Assembly: GCA_050174775.1 (NCBI GenBank)
Contig: JBFXJP010000003.1
Location: 124,001-188,000 of the forward strand
Source of the DNA: CAYPGJ01 sp050174775
Lineage (GTDB): Bacteria > Planctomycetota > Phycisphaerae > Phycisphaerales > UBA1924
Direction of reading: 5' to 3'
Length of the DNA stretch: 64,000 nucleotides
Shown here: in pieces, positions 34,617 to 43,247 of the stretch
Position numbering within the stretch: the first letter of the stretch is position 1
Layout of the letters: every line of letters starts with the position of its first letter
Made by a program: the position numbers and the translations under genes
The notes under the pieces: model-generated
What the model was told of the DNA's origin: nothing
Databases searched by the model: none
The model's input: only the letters and a program-made list of their open reading frames with translations

Positions 34617-35671
34617 GCGGGGCGTGGAAGGGGAACGCGAACGTTGAGGACGTGACGTCTCGGCTGGCGCGTGCGGAGCGGGTGGTGACGCTGACGCACT
34701 CGAAGCCGGACGGCGACGCGCTGGGGTCGTCGCTGGCGGTCGCTCGCGCGCTGGAGCGGAAGGGCGCCCGTGCGGCGTGCGCGTTCCCGTACCCGTTCTT
34801 CGAGCGGTTCGAGGCGTTCGTGGGGGAGACGGAGATCCTGCGGCTGCCGAGGGGGGAGGCCGAGGCGGAGCGCGTGCTGCGCGAGTGGGGGGAGCCGGAC
34901 ACGGTGGCGATCGTGGACACGGGGTCGTGGACGCAGCTCGCGGACGTGCGGGAGTGGTTGAGCGAGCGGACGGAGCGCGCGGTGGTGATCGATCATCATC
35001 CCGCGGGGAACGAGGGGGTGGCGTCGCTTCGCTGGGTGGAGCCGGGCGCGAGCGCTGCGACGGAGATGGTGGCGCGGGTGTGTGTGGGCTTGCTGGGGTT
35101 GAAGAGCGCGCGTGAGTTGCCTGTCGAGGTGGCGGAGCCTTTGTACCTGGGGCTGGCCACGGACACGGGGTTCTTTCGGTACTCGAACACGACGTCGTCG
35201 ACGATGCGGCTGGCGGCGGAGCTGATGGACGCTGGGGCGGACTCGCGGAAGGTGTACCGGGTGTCGGAGCAGTCGGACTCGGCGGCGCGGTTGCGGCTGA
35301 TCGCGCGGGGGTTGTCGAATCTGGAGTTGCTGGAGGGGGATCGGGTTGCGGTGATGTGCCTGTCGCGTGACGACTTTGTGGCCGCGGGCGCGACGGCGGA
35401 TGACTCGTCGGCGTTGAGCGATCTGCCGCAGTCGGTGGCGAGCGTGCGTGTGGTGGCGGTGCTGACGGAGGTGGAGCCGGGGCTGACGAAGGTGTCGTTG
35501 CGGTCGAAGTCGGGGGATTCTGGCGGCGGGTTGGAGGTGGACGTGAACGCGGTGGCGGGTCGGTTGGGTGGCGGCGGGCATGTGCGCGCGGCGGGGGCGC
35601 GGTTGCATGCGACGATGGGTGAGGCGCGGCGCGCGGTGATCCAGTCGATCCGTGAGGAGATGAAGGGGTGA
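34613..35671 (+). CDS. DHH-family phosphoesterase (NrnA-like)
   Basis: 352 residues. The N-terminal DHH domain has SKPDGDALGSSLA (about residue 25), a VDTGSW segment and DHHP (about 125). A DHHA1 domain closes the protein, with GGGHVRAAGARL near residue 325. Family members (NrnA) degrade nano-RNA or hydrolyse 3'-phosphoadenosine-5'-phosphate. The start is GTG 34613, inside the 4-base overlap (GTGA) with ribF. Linkage of ribF with nrnA- and truB/rbfA-type genes is common in bacteria. The ends overlap the methyltransferase gene by 4 bases. Confidence 0.9.
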   Translation: MSGAWKGNANVEDVTSRLARAERVVTLTHSKPDGDALGSSLAVARALERKGARAACAFPYPFFERFEAFVGETEILRLPRGEAEAERVLREWGEPDTVAIVDTGSWTQLADVREWLSERTERAVVIDHHPAGNEGVASLRWVEPGASAATEMVARVCVGLLGLKSARELPVEVAEPLYLGLATDTGFFRYSNTTSSTMRLAAELMDAGADSRKVYRVSEQSDSAARLRLIARGLSNLELLEGDRVAVMCLSRDDFVAAGATADDSSALSDLPQSVASVRVVAVLTEVEPGLTKVSLRSKSGDSGGGLEVDVNAVAGRLGGGGHVRAAGARLHATMGEARRAVIQSIREEMKG

Positions 35672-36537
35672 GCGGGGGGCCTGCACGACGCGGGAGGGGC
35701 GAGGCGCCGCTGACGCCTGCGCAGGTGCGCGGGCATCGGGGGGCGAGTCGGCAGACGCACGGCAGGCCGAGGCTGAGCGTGATGCCGACGACGTTGTGGG
35801 AGTATCCGTCGCAGCAGTACGGGGCGGGTGGTCAGGGTGATCAGAACTATGTGGGTGCGACGCCGTCGTGGGTGATCTGGCAGTTGCTGACGCGGTTCAC
35901 GCGCGAGGGCGATCTGGTGGTGGACCCGATGTGCGGGTCGGGGACGACGCTGGACGTGGCGCGCGAGATGAAGCGGAAGGCGCTGGGGTATGACGTGAGC
36001 CCGTCGCGGGAGGACGTGTTTCGCGCGGATGCGCGGAAGCTGCCGCTGGAGGACGGGAAGGCGGACTTTGTGTTCGTTGATCCGCCGTACTCGACGCACG
36101 TGAAGTATTCGGATGAGCCGGGGTGCATCGGGAGGTTGGACGCGGCGGACGCGGGGCGGGAGTACTACCGCGCGATGGGGGAGGTGATCGGTGAGATTGC
36201 GCGGGTAATGAAGCCGGGCGCGCACATGGGTTTGTACGTGTCTGACTCGTACAAGAAGCGGGCGCAGGGCTCGCCGCTGCCGGCGTTCATGCCGATCGGG
36301 TTCGAGTTGTTCGGGATGTTGCGGGAGCGGCTCGAGCCGGTGGACGTGGTGTGTGTGGTGCGGCACAACGCGAAGCTGGAGAAGGGGAATTGGCGGAAAG
36401 CGGCGGAGGAGGGTGGGTTCATGCTGCGCGGGTTCAACTACCTGTTCATTCTGCGGAAGGGATGGGCGCAGGAAAAAGGGCCTGGGCGTCGTGAGACGCG
36501 CGGCCCTGGATCGGTTGTGCGTGGGCGTCGGGGTTAG
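35668..36537 (+). CDS. DNA methyltransferase-like protein (DPPY type)
   Basis: 289 residues. The SAM-binding motif DPMCGSGTT (about residue 90) and the catalytic DPPY (about 132) match the amino-methyltransferase class that acts on adenine N6 or cytosine N4. Segments PTTLWEYPSQQYG and SWVIWQLLTRFT lead into the SAM site, consistent with the beta-type domain order. There is no clear target-recognition domain and no restriction gene nearby. The start GTG overlaps the DHH gene stop. The final 30 residues contain the hairpin terminator of the opposing porin gene, and the two stop codons overlap by 4 bases. Target sequence unknown; an RNA substrate is possible. Confidence 0.85.
   Translation: MSGGPARRGRGEAPLTPAQVRGHRGASRQTHGRPRLSVMPTTLWEYPSQQYGAGGQGDQNYVGATPSWVIWQLLTRFTREGDLVVDPMCGSGTTLDVAREMKRKALGYDVSPSREDVFRADARKLPLEDGKADFVFVDPPYSTHVKYSDEPGCIGRLDAADAGREYYRAMGEVIGEIARVMKPGAHMGLYVSDSYKKRAQGSPLPAFMPIGFELFGMLRERLEPVDVVCVVRHNAKLEKGNWRKAAEEGGFMLRGFNYLFILRKGWAQEKGPGRRETRGPGSVVRGRRG
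36472..36507 (-). terminator. Terminator of the porin gene lying inside the methyltransferase 3' end
   Basis: Read on the minus strand, AGGGCC (36507-36502) pairs with GGCCCT (36482-36477), with inner GCGTC/GACGC pairs and a 4-base loop, followed by TTTTT at 36476-36472. It sits downstream of the porin stop at 36534. Confidence 0.75.
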
Positions 36538-37811
36538 AAGAGGAGTTGGAACTGGAGCCGGAGCGCGACCTGGTTGCCGTCGGTTGAGGGACGGAGGCCC
36601 AGGGCTGTGCCGGTGAGTCCGGGTGCGCCGACGATGCCGCTGACGAGGGCGTTGTCGACGGTGTCGTCGAGGAACCACATGGCGTCGAGGGTGAGCTTGG
36701 CGGCCTGGCCGTGGAGGTAGTAGTTGCCGCCGAAGGTGACGGTGTTGAAGGCCTTGTCGGCGGCGCGGTCGTTGTCCGGGATGACGACGTCGTATCGGGC
36801 GAAGAGTTCGGTGTCGTCGGTGACGTAGATGCCGCCCTGGACGAGCGCGCCGAAGTCGTCGGTGGAGGGCGCGCCCGCGGCGTCGGGGTCGATGTGGAGG
36901 CCGACGGCGTATGCGAAGAGGTTCCAGCCATCGCCTTTGATCATGATGTCGGCGTTGTATGCGCCGACGAGCGCGGCGGGCGCGCCGACGACGTCGGGGC
37001 CGTTCTGCCAGTGGGTGGCGGCGCCGAGCTTGACGGCGAACTCAGAGCCGCGCGGGGAGGTGAACTGGTCGAACTGGGACCAGTGTCCCGCGATCTTCCA
37101 TTCCCAACGGGTGGTGAGGCCCCAGTCGGGCTCGGCGGGGCTGGTGAAGCCGGTGTTTGCGGTGGCGATGCCGTCGCTGAAGCCGGCCCACATGCGCCAG
37201 TCATCGTTGGAGTAGTGGGCCCAGATGCCTTGGCTGCGGCCCGGGTTGATGACGGCGTTGAGGACGGAGTAGTCGGCGGCGAGGCTGTTCTTGATGGAGA
37301 CGACGTCCTCCCAGAGGACGGGCATCTTGAGCTGGCCCCAGATGAGCGCCCAGCCGTTGTCCCACTTGTATCCCATGTAGGCGTCTTCGAGACGCGCGGC
37401 GCCGCCGTTGGTGTCGAAGTTCATCTGGACGGCGTAGAAGAGGCTTGGCTCGAAGATGTGTCCGTCGAAGCGGAGCTTGGTGCGTGGTGATTCGAAGCCG
37501 GAGTCGAAGTCGTCGACGTTGACGACGGGGTCGTCGGTGAGGAAGGAGGCGGTGTATCGGAACTGCGCCTGACCGCTGACGTTGAGTCGGAAGTTTCCGT
37601 CGGTGGAGGCGAGGAAGAACTTTCCGTCGTGGCCCGCGGAGCCGGAGTCTGCGAGGAGGCTGGAGCGGGTTGCGGCGTCGGCGAGCATCTCGGCGACGAT
37701 GGCGCGGGTCTGGTCGGCGTGTTGGGTGGTCCAGGGTGTGGAGTGGGCGGTTGCGTAGCCGGCGAGGGCCGCGACGAGCGAAGCGGCGGCGCCGGTGTTC
37801 CGAGTGAGCAT
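36534..37811 (-). CDS. Porin-like outer-membrane protein
   Basis: 425 residues. A signal peptide (AASLVAALAGYATAHS) precedes a helical segment and a Ser/Gly-rich stretch, then a barrel-type series of strands with many Trp, Tyr and Phe (FRLNVSGQAQFRYTASFL, WALIWGQLKMPVLWEDV, DDWRMWAGFSD). The last residues, LRLQFQLLF, end in Phe. The layout is that of the phosphate-selective porin O/P group common in planctomycetes. A hairpin terminator lies just past its stop, inside the convergent methyltransferase gene. The ~360 bases upstream hold its promoter. Confidence 0.85.
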   Translation of the reverse strand: MLTRNTGAAASLVAALAGYATAHSTPWTTQHADQTRAIVAEMLADAATRSSLLADSGSAGHDGKFFLASTDGNFRLNVSGQAQFRYTASFLTDDPVVNVDDFDSGFESPRTKLRFDGHIFEPSLFYAVQMNFDTNGGAARLEDAYMGYKWDNGWALIWGQLKMPVLWEDVVSIKNSLAADYSVLNAVINPGRSQGIWAHYSNDDWRMWAGFSDGIATANTGFTSPAEPDWGLTTRWEWKIAGHWSQFDQFTSPRGSEFAVKLGAATHWQNGPDVVGAPAALVGAYNADIMIKGDGWNLFAYAVGLHIDPDAAGAPSTDDFGALVQGGIYVTDDTELFARYDVVIPDNDRAADKAFNTVTFGGNYYLHGQAAKLTLDAMWFLDDTVDNALVSGIVGAPGLTGTALGLRPSTDGNQVALRLQFQLLF

Positions 37812-38170
37812 GTCGCATCTCCTTTTTCTGAGGCGGAAAGGCGTGAGCGTCGTGGGGCGGGCGCCGAGCCGCGCCTGAACAGGACGCCGATGTCCGATTG
37901 ATGTCGGATATTTGTACCTTGAAAACCGTTATGTGGTTTGTGGGTGTGGATGGGGCGTGCCGTGTGAGGGCACGGGGTGGTGGACGGACCGGGTGGTCGT
38001 CATCCGCGTTCCTTTCTGATGGCTGGGCATATGCCCCCGGGAATCCTGTCGGGCCGCCATGGACCGACGCGCGGAGAGGGCCGACCCGGGTCGTATCGGG
38101 CTACGGCTGCGGACTATTCACCGCTGTAGAGCACCCGTTCGGGTGGATTTGGGGTATCTGGGGTGGGGGG
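37812..38170 (-). other. Intergenic region upstream of the porin
   Basis: No gene is supported in these 359 bases. Between about 37880 and 37935 the DNA is richer in A and T than its surroundings and holds direct repeats GATGTC (37886-37891 and 37899-37904). A minus-strand TACAAAT could serve as a -10 element for the porin gene. These are weak indications. The rest shows nothing I recognise. Confidence 0.35.
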
Positions 38171-39487
38171 TCAGGCGCGTTTGAGGACGCGGAGGGGGCT
38201 CCAGGCGCGGCCGAGGACCTGGCTGGGGTCGGCGCGGAGCCATTCCTTGAGGACGCCGGAGTATGCGGAGCGGAAGTCGATGGCGTACTTGAGGTCTCCG
38301 TCGTCGAGGTCGGTGAGGGAGGGGTGTGCGTTCTGGACGCCCGGTCGGACCATGGGGCCGACAAAGAACATGGGGGCGGCGGCGCCGTGGTCCGTGCCGC
38401 CGGAGGCGTTTTGTCCGACTCGGCGACCGAACTCGGAGAAGGTCATGGTGAGGACGCGTTCGTCGTTGCGTTGCGCCTTGAGGTCGTCGTAGAAGGCTTT
38501 GAGGGACTGGGCGTAGTCGTTGAGGAGGTTGCCATGGCGGCCCTGTGCGCCGCCCTGGCCTGCGTGGGTATCGAAGCCGCCGAGGGTGACGTAGTAGACG
38601 CGGGACTTGAGGTTGGCCTGGATCATGGCGGCGACCATGGCGAGTTGGCGGCCGAGCTCGGAGCGGGGGTAGGAGGAGGGGGTCGTTCGGGAGACGGCTT
38701 TGCGGATGAGGTCGGCGCTGATCTGCGCGTCGAGGGCGGTGCGCGCGAGGAACGCGGCGTTGGATCCTTCGGGGGCGTCGGGCGCGCCGGCGTTGAGCAT
38801 GGCGCGGTATGCGGCTTCGGCGTCCGGGTCGTTGGCGCCTGCGGTCCAGCGGAAGAGGTCGGGGGATTCGAAGGTGATGGGTTTGGTTTTGCGGCCGATG
38901 AGTGCGCGGGGAGCGTCGGCGCCGAGCGTGATGGCTGCGCGCTGCGCTGCTGTGGTGGTGTCTGGTGTTTGGGCTTTGGGGTCGGCGCCTGCGCACTCGC
39001 AGTCGTAGTACTTGCCGAGCCAGCCGGGGCCTGTGCCGCCGGTGTCGGCGGTGTGCCAGATGTCCATGGAGAGGAAGTGGGAGCGGTTGGGGTTGGGGTA
39101 GCCGACGGCTTGGACGACGGAGAGAAGACCGTCGTCGTAGAGGGCTTTGAGGCCTTCCATGCGCGGGTGTAGGCCGACGGGTTCGCGTCCGGAGAGTTTG
39201 AGGACGTCGCGTTCCTGGACGCCGATGCCGGGGCGCGCGTTGTAGTAGGCGCGGTCGGCGTAGGGGATGACGGTGTTGAGGCCGTCGTTTCCGCCGGAGA
39301 GTTGGACGACGACGAGGATGTGATCGTCGGGGATTCCCGGTCGGGAGGAGAGGGCGCCGGCGCCCTGCGCGAGGGCTTGTGCAGAGGACTCGATGAAGAG
39401 GGGGATGGACGCTGCGGAGGAGGCGAGGACCATGCCTCGGGAGAGGAATGCTCGGCGTGTGAATGCGTTGGCGTTCCAGAGGTCCAT
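38171..39487 (-). CDS. DUF1501-family exported protein
   Basis: 438 residues. The N-terminus FTRRAFLSRGMVLASSAASIPLF has a twin-arginine-type signal (RR then a hydrophobic stretch). The body matches the DUF1501 (sulfatase-like) pattern: VVQLSGGNDGLNTVIPY at about 55, HPRMEGLKALYDDGLL, QAVGYPNPNRSHFLSMDIWHT and, near the C-terminus, MTFSEFGRRVGQNASGGTDHG and HPSLTDLDDGDLK. It is encoded directly downstream of a DUF1800 gene, with a 33-base gap; the two families nearly always occur together and are expanded in planctomycetes. Biochemical role unknown; a secreted hydrolase is the usual guess. Confidence 0.92.
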   Translation of the reverse strand: MDLWNANAFTRRAFLSRGMVLASSAASIPLFIESSAQALAQGAGALSSRPGIPDDHILVVVQLSGGNDGLNTVIPYADRAYYNARPGIGVQERDVLKLSGREPVGLHPRMEGLKALYDDGLLSVVQAVGYPNPNRSHFLSMDIWHTADTGGTGPGWLGKYYDCECAGADPKAQTPDTTTAAQRAAITLGADAPRALIGRKTKPITFESPDLFRWTAGANDPDAEAAYRAMLNAGAPDAPEGSNAAFLARTALDAQISADLIRKAVSRTTPSSYPRSELGRQLAMVAAMIQANLKSRVYYVTLGGFDTHAGQGGAQGRHGNLLNDYAQSLKAFYDDLKAQRNDERVLTMTFSEFGRRVGQNASGGTDHGAAAPMFFVGPMVRPGVQNAHPSLTDLDDGDLKYAIDFRSAYSGVLKEWLRADPSQVLGRAWSPLRVLKRA

Positions 39488-39520
39488 GGTGTTTCTCCGC
39501 GCGGGGTTGCGCGAGGGGGG

Positions 39521-41014
39521 TCAGAGGAGTTGGTATTCGGGGGTGGCGGTGGCGAGGGCGAGGGCTTCGTTGGCGAGGGCGGGCGTCCACTCGGGGCCGA
39601 GGGATTGGACGTGTGCCGTGAGCCAGTCGACGCGGGTGGGGGCGAGTTCGCCGAGTGTTCGACGGAGGATGCGTTCGGCGCCGGTGCGCGCGTCGGCGTG
39701 GGAGCCGACGATGTGCATGGCGTTGTAGGCGTCGAGGTCGGCGCGTGCGTCTCGTCCGACGGGGAGCGTGCCGTTGATGAGATAGACGAGTGTGTTCTGG
39801 CGGATGAACATGGTGGAGGTGGAGATCCAGGATCGTCCGCCGTCCCAGCCTGCGACGCTGGGGGGGAAGAAGAGGGCCTGGCCCATGCGGTCCATCGCGT
39901 CGACGAGGATCGCGAGGTCGCGGACGGGGGTGTTGAGGGAGCGGATGGCGCCGACGACGAGTTCCGCGGGTGACTTGATGAGTGAGCCTTCGAAGGCGGG
40001 GTCGTAGAAGTGTTCGGAGAGGAAGAGTGCGCGGAGAGCGGGCTTGAGTTGGTAGCGGGCGTTGAGGAGTTCGCGGGTGAGTTCGCGGACCGCGAGGGCG
40101 GCCCAGCGGGGGGCTTGTCGCAGGTCTTCGGGGAGATCGTTGACGACGAAGGCGCGGTAGAGCTTCCAGGAGATGAATTCGGCGCAGCGTCGTTGTTCGA
40201 GGATGGCTTTGACGAAGTCGTCGCCGGTCATGCGGCCTGAGGCGGCGAGGATGCGCTTCATGCCGTCGTCGTGCCAGTTCTCGCGGAAGACGAAGTCGTT
40301 TCCTTCGAAGGTGTGCCCGGTGAGCGCGCGGGCGCCTTCCTTGATGTCCTGCTCGGTGTAGTTGCCGACGCCGAGGGAGAAGAGCTCCATGAGTTCGCGC
40401 GCGAGGTTCTCGTTGGGTTGCTGCTTGCGCGAGGTGTGGTTGTCGAGGTACTGGATCATCGCGGGGTCGCGGACGATGGCGAAGAGGAGGTCTGCGAAGT
40501 TTCCTAAGGCGTGCTTCCGGAACGTGTTGTTCTGGGCGAGCATGTGCCAGGAGTTTTCGGTTTTGCGGTAGGAGGCCGCGAAGTGTGAGTGCCAGAGGAG
40601 GGTCATCTTCTCGAGGAGCGGGGCCGGGGATTCGATCATGCGCGCGAGCCACCACTGCTGCATTCGTTGGATCTGCCGGCGGTCTCGGCGTTGCTGCTCC
40701 TGGCGGGAGAGGCGGAGGCGGGCGAGGGTTTCCTCATCGCCGGCGCGCTGGGCGCGGCGGTATTCGTCGCGCGCGGTGTCGTCGACGAGCATGATGTTCT
40801 GGTCCCACTGATAGCCGCGCGGGCCGTCGTAGTCGGTGTCGGCGTTGAGGAGGAGGTCGACGGCGCGCTCGGGGCCCATCTCGGTGAGGGCGGAGAGTTG
40901 CGCGGGAGTGCCGCCGAAGCCGGCTCGCCAGAGGAGTCGGCGTGCCTGGGCTTCGCCGAAGGCTTCCGGGCGGATGGGCCGGAAGGAGGAGGTGGGTTCG
41001 GGTCGGTCGGGCAT
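39521..41014 (-). CDS. DUF1800-family protein
   Basis: 497 residues. Typical DUF1800 features: ARRLLWRAGFGGTPAQL near residue 25, LLEKMTLLWHSHFAAS (about 135), QNNTFRKHALGNF, DYLDN-type and ENLARELMELFSLG (about 200), YTEQDIKEGARALTG, and SVAGWDGGRSWI (about 390). No signal peptide is visible. It is co-encoded with the DUF1501 gene downstream and overlaps the glycosyltransferase gene upstream by one base (TGATG), so it is translationally coupled to it. Role unknown. Confidence 0.92.
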   Translation of the reverse strand: MPDRPEPTSSFRPIRPEAFGEAQARRLLWRAGFGGTPAQLSALTEMGPERAVDLLLNADTDYDGPRGYQWDQNIMLVDDTARDEYRRAQRAGDEETLARLRLSRQEQQRRDRRQIQRMQQWWLARMIESPAPLLEKMTLLWHSHFAASYRKTENSWHMLAQNNTFRKHALGNFADLLFAIVRDPAMIQYLDNHTSRKQQPNENLARELMELFSLGVGNYTEQDIKEGARALTGHTFEGNDFVFRENWHDDGMKRILAASGRMTGDDFVKAILEQRRCAEFISWKLYRAFVVNDLPEDLRQAPRWAALAVRELTRELLNARYQLKPALRALFLSEHFYDPAFEGSLIKSPAELVVGAIRSLNTPVRDLAILVDAMDRMGQALFFPPSVAGWDGGRSWISTSTMFIRQNTLVYLINGTLPVGRDARADLDAYNAMHIVGSHADARTGAERILRRTLGELAPTRVDWLTAHVQSLGPEWTPALANEALALATATPEYQLL

Positions 41015-42342
41015 CAGCGTGTCCCGTCGTGTGTTCGGTTCGGAGTGAGCATCGGTTCAACGGGTGTGGGGGAGTGATGATTGCATCGGGCAGGGGAGTG
41101 AGTGAGGTCTGCTGGTGTGTGTGAAGGTGGGGCATTGTCGGGTGCTGGAGGTGAGGAGAGGGTGGAGGGGTCTGCGTTGCGCAGGTGTTTGAGGAGTTGT
41201 TTTCGGGCGGAGCGGAGGGAGGAGAGGGGGTAGGTGGTGTCTCGCCAGCGGACGCCTCGGCGTTTGAGGGTGAGGATTGTTGAATGGAGGAGCGCCCACA
41301 TGGAGAGCCAGGGGGTGATGGTGAAGGCGAGGGCCGCGGTGGTCCAGCCCCAGTTGTGCCGGCGCGCGACGAGGTGTGCCGCGGGCATGGCGCAGAGCAT
41401 GGTGATGGTGGCTGCGATGCCGGGCGCGTCGGCGCGGAGCCACGCGAAATGGCCGAGTGTCCAGAGGGTGAGGAGGGTGGTGATGGCGAGGGCGACTTTG
41501 GCGAGGGAGTAGCCGATGGCGGCGAACTGGTTTTTCTCGAGGAGCCGGATGAGCGAGCGTGCGGAGCGGACCCAGTGGACTTCGAGTTCGTGGATAGCGA
41601 GGGCGCAGCGTGCGCGCCCGCCATGCGCGCGGATGGCGAGGCCGAGATAGATGTCGTCTGCTACTTCGAGTCTGAGGAGTTGGTGCGGGTTGATGGCGTT
41701 GTGTGCGGTGCGTGAGAGGAGGTTGAACGCGCCGACGCCGAGGTATGCGCGGGGGGCGTCGCGGTTGACTCTGTGCGCCGTGATGTAGAAGAGCATGAGG
41801 AAGATGGTGAGCGCTGCGCGTCCGGGGAGTGTGGTCGGGCCGAGGCCCGGTATGAGGCAGAGGTGGTGTGCGTGTTCGGCGCGGGCGTGGGCGATGGCGC
41901 GGGCGAGCGTGTCGGGCGCGAGCCAGGAATCGGCGTCGAGGAAGGCGATCCAGTCTCGGTCGAGGGATGCGGAGCCGAGGTGGAGGGCGTGGCATTTGCC
42001 GAGCCAGCCGTCGGGGAGGGCGTCGACGCGGATGATGCGGAGACGGGGGTCGCCGTCGGCGGCTTCGCGTGCGCGTGCGGCGGTGTCGTCGGTGGAGCGG
42101 TCGTCGACGAGGACGAGTTCGAGGTCGACGTGCTGTTGTCGGAGGAGTCGCCGGACGGAGCCTGCGATGCGGTCGGCTTCGTCGCGTGCGGCGATGACGA
42201 CGCGGACGCGCGGGAGTGCGGGGGGCGTGTCGGGGAGTGGGGGGAGCGTGGGGATGCGGCGCGCGGCGCGGATGGTGAGGAGGGCGAAGATGAGCCAGAG
42301 CGAGGCGGTGAGGAGCAGGAGGAGTGTGAACGCGAGATGCAT
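41014..42342 (-). CDS. Membrane glycosyltransferase, family 2
   Basis: 442 residues. One N-terminal membrane helix (LAFTLLLLLTASLWLIFALL) precedes a GT-A catalytic domain: VRVVIAARDEADRI, LVLVDDRSTDDT, IAFLDADSW (metal-binding DxD) and ADDIYLGLAIRAHG. Several membrane segments follow (about 275-375). The arrangement and the DGWLGKCHAL segment resemble HpnB-like glycosyltransferases linked to hopanoid or carotenoid synthesis, but no such pathway gene is here. The hydrophilic tail from residue about 400 is Pro/Ser/His-rich. First gene of the DUF1800/DUF1501 set. Confidence 0.85.
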   Translation of the reverse strand: MHLAFTLLLLLTASLWLIFALLTIRAARRIPTLPPLPDTPPALPRVRVVIAARDEADRIAGSVRRLLRQQHVDLELVLVDDRSTDDTAARAREAADGDPRLRIIRVDALPDGWLGKCHALHLGSASLDRDWIAFLDADSWLAPDTLARAIAHARAEHAHHLCLIPGLGPTTLPGRAALTIFLMLFYITAHRVNRDAPRAYLGVGAFNLLSRTAHNAINPHQLLRLEVADDIYLGLAIRAHGGRARCALAIHELEVHWVRSARSLIRLLEKNQFAAIGYSLAKVALAITTLLTLWTLGHFAWLRADAPGIAATITMLCAMPAAHLVARRHNWGWTTAALAFTITPWLSMWALLHSTILTLKRRGVRWRDTTYPLSSLRSARKQLLKHLRNADPSTLSSPPAPDNAPPSHTPADLTHSPARCNHHSPTPVEPMLTPNRTHDGTR

Positions 42343-42410
42343 CGCGGGATGATAGAGGCGTGCGCGCTACGATTGATCGTGAGGATGTGCTTCTTTACGG
42401 AGGCCGCGCG

Positions 42411-43244
42411 ATGATCGAGCGATTTGTGGTGGCGTATGACGGTTCGGAGCAGGCGGGGAGCGCGTTCGAGGTTGCGTTGCGGATGGCGCGCGCGACGGGG
42501 AGGCCGCTGCACGGGAGGCGTGTGATCGAGCCGAGCGCGCCGGTGATCGGGCCGTCGGACCCGATCGGGGTGTTGGACCCGGCGCCGGCGCCTGCGGTGG
42601 TGGTGAGCGCGGAGGAGATGCGGGAAGAGCACGAGCGGGCGGAGCGGGAGGGGGCGGCTGCGTTGGCGCGGTTGGGCGCGGCGTGCGCGAAGGAGGGTGT
42701 GGCGTACTCGTCGTCGATGCACGATGGCCCGCTGGTCGAGACGCTCGTGGACGTGGCGTCGGCCACGGACGTGCTGGTGGTGGGGAAGAAGGGGCGGTTT
42801 GCGCGTGGCGGTGTGGGGTCGGGGACGCGCGCGTTGATCCGGCAGGCGCCTTGCGCGGTGCTGGTGGTGTCGGGCGCGTGGGAGCCTTCGCGGACGGTGG
42901 TGGTGGCGTTTGACGGGACGACGGAGTCGAAGCGCGCGTTGAGCGCGGCGCGCGAGATCGCCAGGGGTGCGGGTTGGGGGTTGACGGTGATCGCGTCGTC
43001 GAAGGAGAAGAATGCGGAGGAGACGCGCGCGTGGGCGTCGGGGTTTGCGCCGGAGGCGGAGCGCGTGGAGGTGGTGGAGAACGGGAAGCGGGTGGAGACG
43101 GCGGCTATGGAGCGGGCTGGAGGAGCGGGGGCGCTGGTCGCGATGGGGGCGTATCACGAGTCGTTCGTGCACGACTTGTTGTTGGGGTCGCCGGCGGGTG
43201 GCGCGGTGGAGCGCGCGAGCGAGCCGGTGTTGTTGGCGCACTGA
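42411..43244 (+). CDS. Tandem universal stress protein
   Basis: 277 residues with two Usp domains. The first (about 1-145) opens FVVAYDGSEQAGSAFEVAL and has DVLVVGKKGR; the second (about 150-277) opens TVVVAFDGTTESKRALSAA and closes GALVAMGAYHESFVHDLLLGS, followed by the ATP-loop-like GSPAGGAVERAS. The ATG at 42411 has a perfect GGAGG 7 bases upstream. These proteins bind ATP or act in stress survival. The gene is divergent from the glycosyltransferase operon and convergent with birA, 3 bases apart. Confidence 0.9.
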   Translation: MIERFVVAYDGSEQAGSAFEVALRMARATGRPLHGRRVIEPSAPVIGPSDPIGVLDPAPAPAVVVSAEEMREEHERAEREGAAALARLGAACAKEGVAYSSSMHDGPLVETLVDVASATDVLVVGKKGRFARGGVGSGTRALIRQAPCAVLVVSGAWEPSRTVVVAFDGTTESKRALSAAREIARGAGWGLTVIASSKEKNAEETRAWASGFAPEAERVEVVENGKRVETAAMERAGGAGALVAMGAYHESFVHDLLLGSPAGGAVERASEPVLLAH

Positions 43245-43247
43245 GGG

